Source of the DNA: REEB95 sp050729835
GTDB lineage: Bacteria > Pseudomonadota > Alphaproteobacteria > ATCC43930 > CGMCC-115725
Direction: 5' to 3'
DNA length: 64,000 nucleotides
Assembly: GCA_050729835.1 (NCBI GenBank)
Contig: JBOHLS010000002.1
Coordinates: 124,001 to 188,000 of the forward strand
The notes under the pieces are model-generated. The model was not told the DNA's origin, made no database searches, and saw only the letters and a list, made by a program, of their open reading frames with translations. Below are positions 35,448-44,099 of this stretch, piece after piece (within the stretch, counting starts at the first letter, position 1; the number at the start of each line of letters is the position of its first letter). Position numbers and translations under genes: made by a program.

Positions 35448-36449
35448 CTAGGCCGCCACGCGCACGATCAGCGGCGCGAAGAAATCGGCGATCATCGCCT
35501 TAGCCTTGGCCGGATCGGCGATCTGGTTGATCGCGGCGCGGAACTCGGCCGAGCCCGGCAGGCCCTTCGAGTACCAGCCGATATGCTTGCGCGCCATGCG
35601 CGTGCCGGTGTCGGCGCCGTAATGCGCCAGCATGTCGTCATAGTGCCGCAGCACGACGTCGCGCTGTTCGGCCGGTGGCGGATCGGGCAAGCGCTCGCCG
35701 GTCTTGAGGAAGTGGATCATCTGGCGCACGAACCACGGCCGGCCGTAGGCGCCACGTCCGACCATCACGCCGTCGGCGCCGGACCGCGCCAGCGCGTCGT
35801 GCGCGTCGTCGAGGGTGGCGATGTCGCCGTTGGCGATCACCGGAATCCGCACTACTTCCTTCACCGTGCGGATGAAATTCCAGTCGGCCGTGCCGTCGTA
35901 GAACTGACAGCGGGTGCGGCCATGCACCGTGATCATGCGGATGCCGCACTGCTCGGCGATGCGCGCGAGAGCGGGCGCGTTGCGATTGCGGTCGTCCCAG
36001 CCGGTCCGCATCTTGAGCGTCACCGGCAGATCGACCGCCTTGACCGTCGCCTCGAGGATGCGGGCAGCGTGCAGTTCGTCGCGCATCAGCGCCGAGCCGG
36101 CGTGGCCGTTGACCACTTTCTTCACCGGACAGCCGAAATTGATGTCGATGATCCGGGCGCCGCGGTCGGCGTTGAGCTTCGCCGCCTCGGCCATGACCTG
36201 CGGCTCGCAGCCGGCAAGCTGGACCGCCATCGGCTGCTCTTCCGCCTCGCTGCGCGCCATCACCAGCGAGCGCCGCGTCTCGCGGATCATGGCTTCGCTG
36301 GCGATCATCTCCGAAACCACGAGGCCGGCGCCGAAGCGCTTGACCAGTCGCCGGAACGGCAGGTCGCTCACCCCCGACATCGGGGCGAGGAAGACCGGCT
36401 CGGCAACGCGAACCGGGCCGATCTCAATGGGTTCCAGGATTCTGCTCAT
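35448..36449 (-). CDS. dusB: tRNA-dihydrouridine synthase DusB
   Basis: This 333-residue FMN-dependent enzyme reduces uridines in the tRNA D-loop. The motifs are FLAPMSGVSDLPFRRL at the N-terminus, GARIIDINFGCPVKKVVNGHAGSALM, VTLKMRTGWDD, ITVHGRTRCQFYDG and IANGDIATLDDA, then GVMVGRGAYGRPW, which contacts the flavin phosphate. It is the first gene of the dusB-ntrBC operon, as in many proteobacteria where dusB precedes fis or ntrB. The start ATG (36447-36449) abuts the 302-bp region shared with ispDF. Confidence 0.95.
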   Translation of the reverse strand: MSRILEPIEIGPVRVAEPVFLAPMSGVSDLPFRRLVKRFGAGLVVSEMIASEAMIRETRRSLVMARSEAEEQPMAVQLAGCEPQVMAEAAKLNADRGARIIDINFGCPVKKVVNGHAGSALMRDELHAARILEATVKAVDLPVTLKMRTGWDDRNRNAPALARIAEQCGIRMITVHGRTRCQFYDGTADWNFIRTVKEVVRIPVIANGDIATLDDAHDALARSGADGVMVGRGAYGRPWFVRQMIHFLKTGERLPDPPPAEQRDVVLRHYDDMLAHYGADTGTRMARKHIGWYSKGLPGSAEFRAAINQIADPAKAKAMIADFFAPLIVRVAA

Positions 36450-36751
36450 TTTCTATGCAAACACATCGTATGCGCAAGAATTGGGCATATGATAACCGGG
36501 CTTTTGTGCATTGCAACAGGATTCGTGTTGTTGCTGCTTTCATCTACAGTCGGCAGCCGCTTAACCACCATGTCCGACAGATTTCGGTTTTTGTTCCAGA
36601 CCCAGACTATTGCTTAACCAAGCTAGGGTTTACGGCCGGCGCGTCTTAGCCCTAAGACCGGACAACAGTGGCGGCGGCAATACGCGCCAGGCGCGGGATT
36701 GGCCGCCCCAACCTTGGCAAGACCAGAAGCGTGGTCTAGGGTCGCGCCGCC
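36450..36751. promoter_or_regulatory. Divergent promoter region between dusB and ispDF
   Basis: This 302-bp non-coding gap separates two divergent operons. It is less GC-rich than the flanks and includes a perfect 16-bp dyad (GTCTTAGCCCTAAGAC, 36643-36658), about 95 bases before ispDF. Towards dusB the strand reads TTGCGC, then a 16-base gap and a TATAG-like stretch just before the ATG, a weak promoter candidate. No RNA gene is recognised in it. Confidence 0.45.
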
Positions 36752-37906
36752 ATGCCGTCCTGCATCGCGCTGGTGGTCGCGGCCGGTCGCGGCACGCGGC
36801 TCGGCGCCGAACTTCCTAAGCAATATCTGCCCGTCGCGGGACAGCCGCTGTTGCGCCATTCGCTGGCGACGCTGGCGGCGCATCCCGGCATCGGGCGCGT
36901 GCGCGTGGTCTATAACCCCGACGACGCCAAGCATTACGCCCGCGCCAGCGCCGGGCTCGAGCTCTTGCCGCCGGTCGCCGGCGGCGCGGCGCGACAGGAT
37001 TCGGTGCGGCTCGGACTCGAAAGCCTGGCGCTGCTCGCCCCCGAGCATGTGCTGATCCACGACGGCGCGCGCCCGTTCCTCGACTCTGGCACCATCGACC
37101 GCGTGCTGGCGGCACTGGCCGAGGCGCCCGCCGCGGTGCCGGCGCTCAAGCTCGCCGACACGGTGAAGCGCGCCGCCGACGGCCGCGTGCTCGAGACCGT
37201 CGACCGCGCGCAGCTCTGGCGCGTGCAAACGCCGCAGGGCTTCCGCTATGGCGAGATTCTCGCCGCGCATCGCGCCGCCCGAGGCATGGACCTGCCCGAC
37301 GACGCGGCGGTGGCCGAGGGTGCCGGCCTCGCCGTGCGGCTGGTCGCCGGCAGCGAAGACAACGTCAAGGTGACGACACCCGACGATCTGGCGCGTGCCG
37401 AGCGTTGGGCCGCGGCGCGGTGTGGCGATGTGCGCACCGGCCAGGGCTTCGACGTCCATGCCTTTGGACCCGGCGACCATGTCTGGCTTTGCGGCATCAA
37501 GGTACCGCACGGCCACGGCCTGGTTGGTCACAGCGACGCCGATTGCGGCCTGCACGCGCTGACCGACGCCATTCTCGGCGCGCTCGGTGCCGGCGATATC
37601 GGCGTGCATTTTCCGCCGAGCAATCCGCAATGGCGCGGCGCGCCGTCGCACCGCTTCCTGCGCCACGCCGCCGATCTCGTCGCGCGAGCCGACGGCGGCA
37701 TCGCGCATGTCGACGTGACGCTGATCTGCGAAAGCCCGAAGATCAGTCCGCACCGCGCGGCGATGGTGGCACGCATCGCCGAGATCCTCGGCCTCGATCC
37801 GCAGCGCGTCAGCGTCAAGGCGACGACCACCGAGCGGCTCGGCTTCACCGGCCGCGGCGAAGGCATCGCCGCGCAGGCGGTGGCGACCCTGCGCCTGCCG
37901 CTCTGA
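36752..37906 (+). CDS. ispDF: Bifunctional IspD/IspF enzyme of the MEP pathway
   Basis: This 384-residue fusion carries two non-consecutive steps of isoprenoid synthesis. Residues 1-225 form IspD (CDP-ME synthase): ALVVAAGRGTRLGAELPKQYLPVAG, the RQDSVRLGLESL motif, and VLIHDGARPFL. Residues about 226-384 form IspF (MEcPP synthase): GQGFDVHAFGPGDHVWLCG, LVGHSDADCGLHALTDAILGALGAGDIG with metal ligands Asp, His and His, and TERLGFTGRGEGIAAQAV. The fusion is typical of alphaproteobacteria. It starts a three-gene operon with pgpA and cinA. Confidence 0.96.
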   Translation: MPSCIALVVAAGRGTRLGAELPKQYLPVAGQPLLRHSLATLAAHPGIGRVRVVYNPDDAKHYARASAGLELLPPVAGGAARQDSVRLGLESLALLAPEHVLIHDGARPFLDSGTIDRVLAALAEAPAAVPALKLADTVKRAADGRVLETVDRAQLWRVQTPQGFRYGEILAAHRAARGMDLPDDAAVAEGAGLAVRLVAGSEDNVKVTTPDDLARAERWAAARCGDVRTGQGFDVHAFGPGDHVWLCGIKVPHGHGLVGHSDADCGLHALTDAILGALGAGDIGVHFPPSNPQWRGAPSHRFLRHAADLVARADGGIAHVDVTLICESPKISPHRAAMVARIAEILGLDPQRVSVKATTTERLGFTGRGEGIAAQAVATLRLPL

Positions 37907-37910
37907 CGCG

Positions 37911-38390
37911 ATGCCGCGGTCGCTTTTGCCGTTCTCGCATCCGGCAGTCTGGCTCTCGACCTGGTTCGGCTGCGGCTTGTCGCCGGTCGTACCCGGCACG
38001 GTCGGCGCGTTCGCCGCGCTGCCGCTGGCGGCGCTGATCGTCTGGCAGAGCGGGCCGTGGCTGCTGGGCGCGGTTGCAACCCTCATCCTCGTCGTCGGCA
38101 TCTGGACGAGCAGCATCTACACCCGCGCCGCCGGCATTACCGACCCCGGCGCGGTGGTGATCGACGAGGTCGCCGGCCAGTGCCTGACGCTGGTCGTCGT
38201 GCCGCTGGCGCCCCTGCCCTATCTCGCCGGCTTTCTGCTGTTCCGATTCTTCGACATCGCCAAGCCGTTTCCGCTGCGCTGGATCGAGCGCCGGCTGCCA
38301 GGCGGCTGGGGCATCATGTTCGACGACATCGGCGCCGCGATCTACGCCATGCTCGTGTACCGCATCGGGAGTCATCTGCTTGCCGGCTGA
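37911..38390 (+). CDS. pgpA: Phosphatidylglycerophosphatase A
   Basis: This 159-residue membrane phosphatase converts phosphatidylglycerophosphate to phosphatidylglycerol. Motifs are the N-terminal WFGCGLSPVVPGTVGAFAALPL and the conserved DPGAVVIDEVAGQCLTL with acidic metal-binding residues. FRFFDIAKPFPLRWIE and WGIMFDDIGAAIYA follow. About four hydrophobic segments are present. It follows ispDF by four bases and overlaps cinA by eleven bases. Confidence 0.92.
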   Translation: MPRSLLPFSHPAVWLSTWFGCGLSPVVPGTVGAFAALPLAALIVWQSGPWLLGAVATLILVVGIWTSSIYTRAAGITDPGAVVIDEVAGQCLTLVVVPLAPLPYLAGFLLFRFFDIAKPFPLRWIERRLPGGWGIMFDDIGAAIYAMLVYRIGSHLLAG

Positions 38391-38868
38391 CAGCCTCCAC
38401 GCCCTGGCCGAAACCGTGCTGACGCGCTGCCGTGCGCGGCGCTGGCTGATCGGTCTTGCCGAATCCTGCACCGGCGGCCTGGTGACCGCGGCGCTGACCG
38501 ACATCCCGGGCTCGTCCGACGTCGTCGATCGCGGCTTCGTCACCTATTCCGACCGCGCCAAGGCCGAGCTGCTCGGCGTGCCGGTGCCTGTCCTGGTCAC
38601 ACACGGCGCGGTCAGCGCCGAAACCGCTGCGGCGATGGCGCACGGCGTGCTGGCGAAGTCCAAGGTCGATCTGGCGGTGGCGGTGACCGGCATCGCCGGC
38701 CCCGGCGGCGGCAGCGCCGAGAAGCCGATCGGCCTCGTATGGTTCGCGGTGGCGAGCCGCGGTGGCGAGCCGCGCGTCGAGCGCCAAGTCTTCGCCGGCG
38801 ATCGCCGCGCCGTGCGCGCGGCGGCGACCCGGCGGGCGCTCGAGCTACTTGCCGAGGTGGCAGTCTAG
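38380..38868 (+). CDS. CinA-family nicotinamide-nucleotide amidase
   Basis: This 162-residue protein corresponds to the stand-alone C-terminal CinA domain (PncC), which deamidates nicotinamide mononucleotide in NAD recycling. The motifs are LAESCTGGLVTAALTDIPGSSDVVDRGFVTYS and AVTGIAGPGGGSAEKPIGLVW. The start is TTG 38380 inside the 3' end of pgpA, a coupled arrangement; no ATG or GTG exists near the conserved N-terminus. The N-terminal molybdopterin-binding-like domain of full CinA is absent, as usual in this operon. Confidence 0.88.
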   Translation: MPADSLHALAETVLTRCRARRWLIGLAESCTGGLVTAALTDIPGSSDVVDRGFVTYSDRAKAELLGVPVPVLVTHGAVSAETAAAMAHGVLAKSKVDLAVAVTGIAGPGGGSAEKPIGLVWFAVASRGGEPRVERQVFAGDRRAVRAAATRRALELLAEVAV

Positions 38869-38872
38869 CGAC

Positions 38873-39127
38873 TCAGATCGCCGGCGCGGGCGCCGCGACG
38901 ACGATGTCGACCAACCGGTCGGTGCGCCGCGTCTTCTGCATCTCGTCGAGCGCGGCGCGGAAGATGCGGGCGATGCGCTCGTCGTCGACCGCAACGGTCT
39001 GCGCCTTGCCGTTGGTCGCCGTGCGGATGGTCGCCGGCCCCAGACGGTTGACCGCCAGCATGGTCAGCAGCACCGGGTCGATGTCCTCCCGCGTTGCGGC
39101 GGAATCGAGTTGCACGATGTCGAGCAT
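38873..39127 (-). CDS. Hypothetical 84-residue protein
   Basis: This small soluble protein has no signal, membrane segment or known motif. The sequence is balanced (LDIVQLDSAATREDIDPVL ... RIARIFRAALDEMQ) and predicted to be mostly helical with one short beta stretch. Its stop lies four bases from the cinA stop, converging. ATG 39125-39127 gives a compact product. I do not recognise a family. It may belong with the MFS transporter upstream on the same strand, but the spacing (140 bp) argues for independent expression. Confidence 0.55.
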   Translation of the reverse strand: MLDIVQLDSAATREDIDPVLLTMLAVNRLGPATIRTATNGKAQTVAVDDERIARIFRAALDEMQKTRRTDRLVDIVVAAPAPAI

Positions 39128-39267
39128 GAACCCTCGAATCTGGTTCGCAACCCCACCTCTCTACGCGCCGAACGCTGCGAGATTGTTGCGACGGTGTGAC
39201 GGTTCGGTGAAACCGCCACCATTTCTTGTGCCTCGTCGAGTTGATCGAGCCAGTTCTGGCGTCGAGC

Positions 39268-40557
39268 TCAGGCGCCGAGCGCCGCCGATTGCTGACCGCG
39301 TGCGGCGCGCGGCCGGCGGCCGATCCACAGCACCGCGACGGCGGCCGCCAGACAGAGCACGCCCGACATCAGCACCGGCGGCCCGTAGCTACCCAAGGCG
39401 GCGCGCATCGCGCCGGCAACCAGGGCGATGCTGGCGGCGCCGAGCTGATGGCCGACAAACACCCAGCCAAAGATCACCGGCGCCGTCGCCTTGCCGAAGG
39501 CGTCGGTAGCGAGGCGCACCGTCGGCGGCACCGTCGCCAGCCAGTCAAGCCCATAGAACATCGCGAAGATCGACAACGTGGCGGCGTTGAAGCCGGAGAA
39601 CGGCAGATAGATGAGCGACAGGCCGCGCAGCCCGTAATACCAGAACAGCAGCACGCGGCTGTCGTAGCGGTCGGTGAACCAGCCGGACAGCGTGGTTCCC
39701 GCGAGATCGAACATGCCCATCAGCGCCAGCAGGCCGGCGGCGCGTACCTCGGGAATGCCCTGATCGAGGCAATACGAGATCAAATGCGTGCCGATCAGGC
39801 CGTTGGTGCTGGCGCCGCAGACGAAGAAGCTGGCGAAGAGCAGCCAGAAATCACGCGATCGTGAGCCGACGCCGAGGGCGTCGAAGGCGACGCCGATCGG
39901 ATTGGCGGCGGGCGGTTGCGCCGGCGGCTGATCCGGCTGCGCGCCGAAGGTCGCGAGGCCAACATCCTGCGGCTGCTCGGGCAGCAGCAGCCAGACCAGC
40001 GGTACGATCGCGGCGGCGGCCACAGCGACGATCCAGGCGACCGCGCGCCAACCGCCGTGGTCGACGACCCAGCCCAGCATCGGCAGGAAGACGAGCTGCC
40101 CCGTCGCGCTTGAGGCGGAGAAGATACCCACGACGAGGCCGCGATGCGTCGTGAACCAGCGGTTGGCCACGGTCGCGCCCATCACCAGCGCAATCATGCC
40201 GGAGCCCAGCCCGACCAGCACGCCCCAAGTGAGAATGAGCTGCCACGACGCGGTCATGGCGGTACTCGCCGCGACGCTGACGGCAAGCAACCCGAGGCCG
40301 GTCATGGCGGTGCGCCGCACGCCGATGCTCTGCATCAGCGCGGCGGCGAACGGCCCCATCAGGCCGTAGAGCAGCAGATTGATGGCGATCGCCAGCGAGA
40401 TCGTCGCCCGACTCCAACCGAAGGCGTCTTGCAGCGGCACGATGAGGACGCCGGGTGTCGCGCGCACGCCGGCCGCGGCCAGCAACGCGACGAACACCAC
40501 GCCGACGACGATCCAGGCATAATGGAAGCGCCCGGCGACCACGCGCGCGAACGGCAT
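39268..40557 (-). CDS. MFS transporter, oxalate/formate antiporter-like
   Basis: This 429-residue transporter has twelve hydrophobic segments in two halves, with the central loop (about 200-225, Pro/Gln-rich) in the cytoplasm. FHYAWIVVGVVFVALLAAAGVRATPGVLIVPLQDAFGWSRATISLAIAIN at the N-terminus is typical of the OFA/monocarboxylate group, as are RGLVVGIFSASSATGQLVFLP and the C-terminal half beginning FWLLFASFFVCG. The start ATG (40555-40557) is chosen because the longer frame upstream reads Arg-rich noise. The divergent tetR and the operators between them suggest repression relieved by the transporter's substrate or a toxic analogue. Confidence 0.85.
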   Translation of the reverse strand: MPFARVVAGRFHYAWIVVGVVFVALLAAAGVRATPGVLIVPLQDAFGWSRATISLAIAINLLLYGLMGPFAAALMQSIGVRRTAMTGLGLLAVSVAASTAMTASWQLILTWGVLVGLGSGMIALVMGATVANRWFTTHRGLVVGIFSASSATGQLVFLPMLGWVVDHGGWRAVAWIVAVAAAAIVPLVWLLLPEQPQDVGLATFGAQPDQPPAQPPAANPIGVAFDALGVGSRSRDFWLLFASFFVCGASTNGLIGTHLISYCLDQGIPEVRAAGLLALMGMFDLAGTTLSGWFTDRYDSRVLLFWYYGLRGLSLIYLPFSGFNAATLSIFAMFYGLDWLATVPPTVRLATDAFGKATAPVIFGWVFVGHQLGAASIALVAGAMRAALGSYGPPVLMSGVLCLAAAVAVLWIGRRPRAARGQQSAALGA

Positions 40558-40608
40558 CGACCCTCTCTCGCTCTCCCTGCACCGCGCCGGGCACCCTCGC
40601 CCGTCGAT

Positions 40609-40624
40609 GAGACAGACTTGTCTC
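40609..40624. promoter_or_regulatory. Inverted repeat, second TetR site candidate
   Basis: GAGACA-GACT-TGTCTC is a perfect 6-bp dyad with a four-base centre. The core GACA/TGTC half-sites resemble the half-sites of the neighbouring palindrome at 40640-40655. Its place towards the MFS gene fits control of that gene. Confidence 0.5.
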
Positions 40625-40629
40625 TTTCC

Positions 40630-40659
40630 TTGACAGAAGTACAGACCGGTCTGTATCAG
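40630..40659 (+). promoter_or_regulatory. tetR promoter
   Basis: TTGACA (40630-40635) and TATCAG (40654-40659) with an 18-base spacer form a plausible sigma-70 promoter. The 16-bp operator palindrome fills most of the spacer, the normal design for autorepression. The ATG of tetR is only 11 bases after the -10 hexamer, so the transcript would be almost leaderless. Confidence 0.6.
40640..40655. promoter_or_regulatory. TetR operator palindrome
   Basis: TACAGACCGGTCTGTA is a perfect 16-bp palindrome in the 113-bp gap between a divergent MFS transporter and a TetR-family regulator. The ACAGACCGGTCTGT core has the size and symmetry of operators bound by TetR/AcrR dimers. Confidence 0.75.
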
Positions 40660-40670
40660 GTCAAGTTGCG

Positions 40671-41324
40671 ATGCGCGCACCCCAGGCAGACAAAATCTTT
40701 GGCGCGGCGCACAAGGCCGGCGTCGCGGCGTCACCGCGCGACCGCCTGCTGAACGTGGCGAACGAGCTGTTCTATCGGCGCGGCATCCATGTCGTCGGCA
40801 TCGACGAGGTGATTGCCGCCGCCGGCGTCGCCAAGATGAGCCTCTATCGCAGCTTTCCCTCGAAGGACGAGCTGGTCGCCGCATATCTCGCCCGCCGCTC
40901 GGGCCTCTATTGGGATTGGTGGGACCGCGTCGTGGCGCGCCATCTGGGCGATCCGCGGCGGCAGCTTCTGGCGCTGACCGCGTCGTTGCGCAAGCGCGCG
41001 CTGCGCGCCGGCTGGCGCGGCTGTCCGTTCACCAACGCCGCCTGCGAATTCCCCGAACCCGACCATCCCGCGCGACGCATCGCCGAATCCAACAAGCGAA
41101 CGATGCGGCGGCGCTTCCGCGCGCTGGCCAAGGCCGCCGGTGCGCGCACGCCGGCGCGGCTCGCCGACGAGCTCACGCTGCTCTTCGAGGGCGCCTATTC
41201 CAGCGTGCTGACCTTCGGCCATCGCGGGCCGGCGCGCGCGCTGATCGACGCCGCCGCCGCGGTGATCGACGCGCAACTGCCGCCGCCCGGTCGTTCGCTC
41301 AAGCGACGGCGCAACGCGCGCTGA
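40671..41324 (+). CDS. TetR/AcrR-family transcriptional regulator
   Basis: This 217-residue repressor has an N-terminal helix-turn-helix domain: RDRLLNVANELFYRRGIHVVGIDEVIAAAGVAKMSLYRSFPSKDELVAAYL. The helical ligand-binding domain that follows has WRGCPFTNAACEFPEPDHPARRIAE, a pattern seen in a large TetR subgroup next to efflux or uptake transporters. It should repress itself and the divergent MFS gene through the palindromes at 40609-40655. The ATG 40671 is close to the promoter. Its 3' end overlaps the converging glycosyltransferase pseudogene by 26 bases. Confidence 0.92.
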   Translation: MRAPQADKIFGAAHKAGVAASPRDRLLNVANELFYRRGIHVVGIDEVIAAAGVAKMSLYRSFPSKDELVAAYLARRSGLYWDWWDRVVARHLGDPRRQLLALTASLRKRALRAGWRGCPFTNAACEFPEPDHPARRIAESNKRTMRRRFRALAKAAGARTPARLADELTLLFEGAYSSVLTFGHRGPARALIDAAAAVIDAQLPPPGRSLKRRRNAR

Positions 41325-42566
41325 AAATCTCGTCGAGCCGCGCTGGCAAGTCGAAGATCGCCGTGTTGGGGTGCGTCGCAATCGTTCGGCGCATCGCCGC
41401 GTGCCGCCCGGGCTCGCCCAGCTCAACGATCGCCGCGCACAATCCGGCGGCGTTGCGGAACGACAGCGCGGCGCCGATCGCCCGCGCCCAGTTGGCGTTG
41501 TAGCGTTCCTGCGCCAAAAGCCGCGCGCCGACCTCGAGGATCATCGGCAGCCCCATCACCATCGCCTCTGAGATCGCACCCGGGCCAGGCTTGCCGACGA
41601 AGAAATCGCTCGCCGCCATGTAGCGCTCGATGGCTTCGGAAAAGCCGATGACGTGGCGCGGCCGCCGCGCCGGCAGCGCCGCGATGTCTTCGGCAGTCTC
41701 GCGATTGGTGCCGCAGACATAGATCATCTGCACCGGCAGGTCGCTGGCCTCGATGGCTTCGGCAAACTCGAGCATACGGTCGGCGCCGCGGCCGCCGAAC
41801 ATCATCAAGCCGGTGAGCCGCTCGGGCGCCAGGCCAAGCGCCGCACGCGCCGCGGCTGTGCTCGCCGACGTCGTCGCTCGCGCCAGCGCGTGGAATTTCG
41901 GCGATAGCACGAGCCCTTTGGCCGCGACGATCTGCGCTTCGGGCAGGCCGAAGCGCTGCGCCTGCTCGCGGCATTTCGCCGTGCCGCAGACGACGTACTG
42001 GTCGTCGCTTTGAATCCAGGCGGTGTGCATCGGCTCGCAGAAATCGGTGACGATGGTGACGAACGGGGTTGCGCCGCCGAGTTGGCGCAGGCTGGCGGTG
42101 ACCGCGGCGTTGATCAACGGCATCACCGAGATGACCATGTCGTAGTGCCGCTCGCGCAGATAAGCCGACAGCTGCCGTACGACGAACGGCGAGCCGAGTC
42201 GGATGGCGACCGACGACCCGGCGGCGATCACCGGCCACAGCACGCGGGTATGGCCGCGTCGCAGCGCGTATTCGTTGTAGATGTCGGGGCCCGACATACC
42301 AGTGAGCGCGCGGAACGGGTCGAGTCCGGTGAGGATTTCGCGATATAGACGTCGACCACGTCGATTCGCCACGGCCGTTCGGCGCCGAGATAATCGCGCA
42401 GTACGCGCGCGGTCGCGATGTGGCCGTAGCCGCTGTCGGTGTAGAGCACGAGGATTCGCTTGCGGTCGAGGCCGGATTCCGCTGCCGGAGAGGCCTCGAC
42501 TGGTATCGCACGGGACGACTCTTTTTCGTGGCTTGCCGTCGCGCCGAGAAGCTCTGAATCAGGCAC
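41299..42566 (-). pseudogene. Frameshifted glycosyltransferase (MGDG synthase/GT28-like)
   Basis: Two frames together make one complete GT-B glycosyltransferase of the monogalactosyldiacylglycerol synthase type. The 5' frame, possibly from GTG 42564-42566, reads KRILVLYTDSGYGHIATARVLRDYL and ends PWRIDVVDVY. The 3' frame reads YREILTGLDPFRALTGM and continues with IVTDFCEPMHTAW, GLMMFGGRG and the donor-binding FFVGKPGPGAISEAMVMGLPMI. The junction is at 42343-42347, where TATAT contains two extra bases relative to TAT-CGC (DVY-REI). The rest of the protein is well preserved, so the lesion is recent or is an assembly indel. Such enzymes glycosylate diacylglycerol or a related lipid at the membrane. 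The start codon is uncertain. Confidence 0.75.
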
Positions 42567-42681
42567 GGGCGCGACTGTGGCGTAGGCGCGTGGCGGAATG
42601 ATGGCATTTTTGATTCGGGACAATGACGGGCGACGAGCGGCACGCCCACGCGCCGTGACTGTGTTATACGCTCGGCCACCG

Positions 42682-43977
42682 ATGTTCTTCGCCAACCGCG
42701 CCGTCAATCGTCTCGCCGTCCACACCGCGCTTCAGCAGCTGGCGTGGTGCATGTCGGGCGCGTTCTTCGGCGTCTATCTGCTGCGCGCCGGGCTGGCGCC
42801 GTCGATCCTGTTCCTCGCCAGTGCCGGCGTACTGATCGAGCTGCGCCGGCGCAACGTGCTTGCCAAAGAGCAGCTGCCCTACAAATCGCCGAGCGGCAGC
42901 ACCTTCGACAGCGGCGATTTCCGCGCCCTCATCGACCGCGCCGAGCAGGCGTCGGACTGGCGCGGCGCGGCGCGGCGCGGCGGCGAAGCAGGGCAAGCTG
43001 CGCGGCATCGGCTGCGCCGTATTCCTCGAGCCGTCGGGCGGCGGCACCGCGCCCAAGGACCAGATCGCCATTCGCTTCGACCGCGATGGCCGCGCCAACC
43101 TGTACAACGTCGCCGGGCCGAGCGGCCAAGACCGCGAGACGGTATTCGCGGAATTGGTGGCGGGCTGGCTCGGCCTCGATCCGACGCGGGTGACGGCGCG
43201 CGTCAACGATCCCGACGCGCCGCCGCTGATCGGCAACGCCACCATCACCTCGCGCTCGATGCAGGCGCAAGGCGGTGCGTTCAAGCTCGGCGCGGTCGAG
43301 ATGATCCGCAAGGGTCTGGCGCTCGTCGCCGAAACGCTCGAATGTGCCGCCGCCGATCTCGAGTTCCGCGACGGCCGTTATGTCGTCAAAGGCACCGACC
43401 GCGCGATCGCGCTGGACGATCTCGTCGACCGTTACAAGACCGAAGTGCCGCATCCGCTCGACACTGACGCCGAGCAGCCGGCACAACGCGCCTTCCCGAG
43501 CGGCGCACATGACGCCGAGATCGAGATCGACGCCGAGACCGGCGCGGTTGCGGTTGTGCGCTATACCGCGGTCGACGATGCCGGCGTGATCCTCAATCCG
43601 GTCCTCGCCGAAGGCCAAATTCATGGCGCGGTCGAACAGGTCGCCGGCCAGGTCTTCGGCGAGCATTGTCTCTACGATCCGGTAACCGGCCAACTCGTCA
43701 CCGGCAGCTACATGGATTACGTCATGCCGCACGCCGACCTGGTGCGCGAGGTGCGCGTCGTGGAACAAGGCGTGCCGAGCCCGACCAACGCGCTCGGCGC
43801 CAAGGGCGTCGGCGAAGCCGGCACGATCGGCGCCCCCTGCCTGCATGTATGAACGCGGTGCTCGACGCGTTGCGCCGGGCCGGCGTGACGCAATTCGACA
43901 TGCCGGCAACGCCAGCACGATTGTGGGAGGCGATTAGGAAGGCGGGCGGTGGGACTGCGCGAAGATCTGATCCCTGA
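42682..43977 (+). pseudogene. Chimeric remnant: MFS N-terminus fused to CoxL C-terminal half
   Basis: The frame from ATG 42682 starts as a clear MFS transporter N-terminus (FANRAVNRLAVHTALQQLAW and MSGAFFGVYLLRAGL). At about 42830-42842 it changes abruptly to the middle of a molybdopterin-binding hydroxylase subunit (ELRRRNVLAKEQLPYKSPSG). Near 42959-42985 the frame shifts in a GGCGC repeat. The next frame reads KLRGIGCAVFLEPSGGG through VDDAGVILNPVLAEGQIHGA and GAKGVGEAGTIGAP. A second shift near 43840-43850 leads to MNAVLDALRRAGVTQFDMP and a normal CoxL end. The fusion, two frameshifts and the missing front half leave no functional product. A full-length relative lies at 50100-52478. Confidence 0.85.
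42959..42978 (+). repeat. (GGCGC)4 pentanucleotide tract
   Basis: Four perfect GGCGC units, followed by GGCGG, coincide with the frame change inside the CoxL remnant. Loss or gain of one five-base unit by slippage would shift the frame, which explains the lesion. Confidence 0.8.
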
Positions 43978-44099
43978 TCGGCAACGTGCACGATCACGAC
44001 GTGGCGCTGACGAGCCAGCCGTCTAATTCGTCGTACTCCTTTCGGCGGATGCGGTCCTTGCAGATATTTTCTAGCCGCCGACGTAGAGATGGCCGAAAT

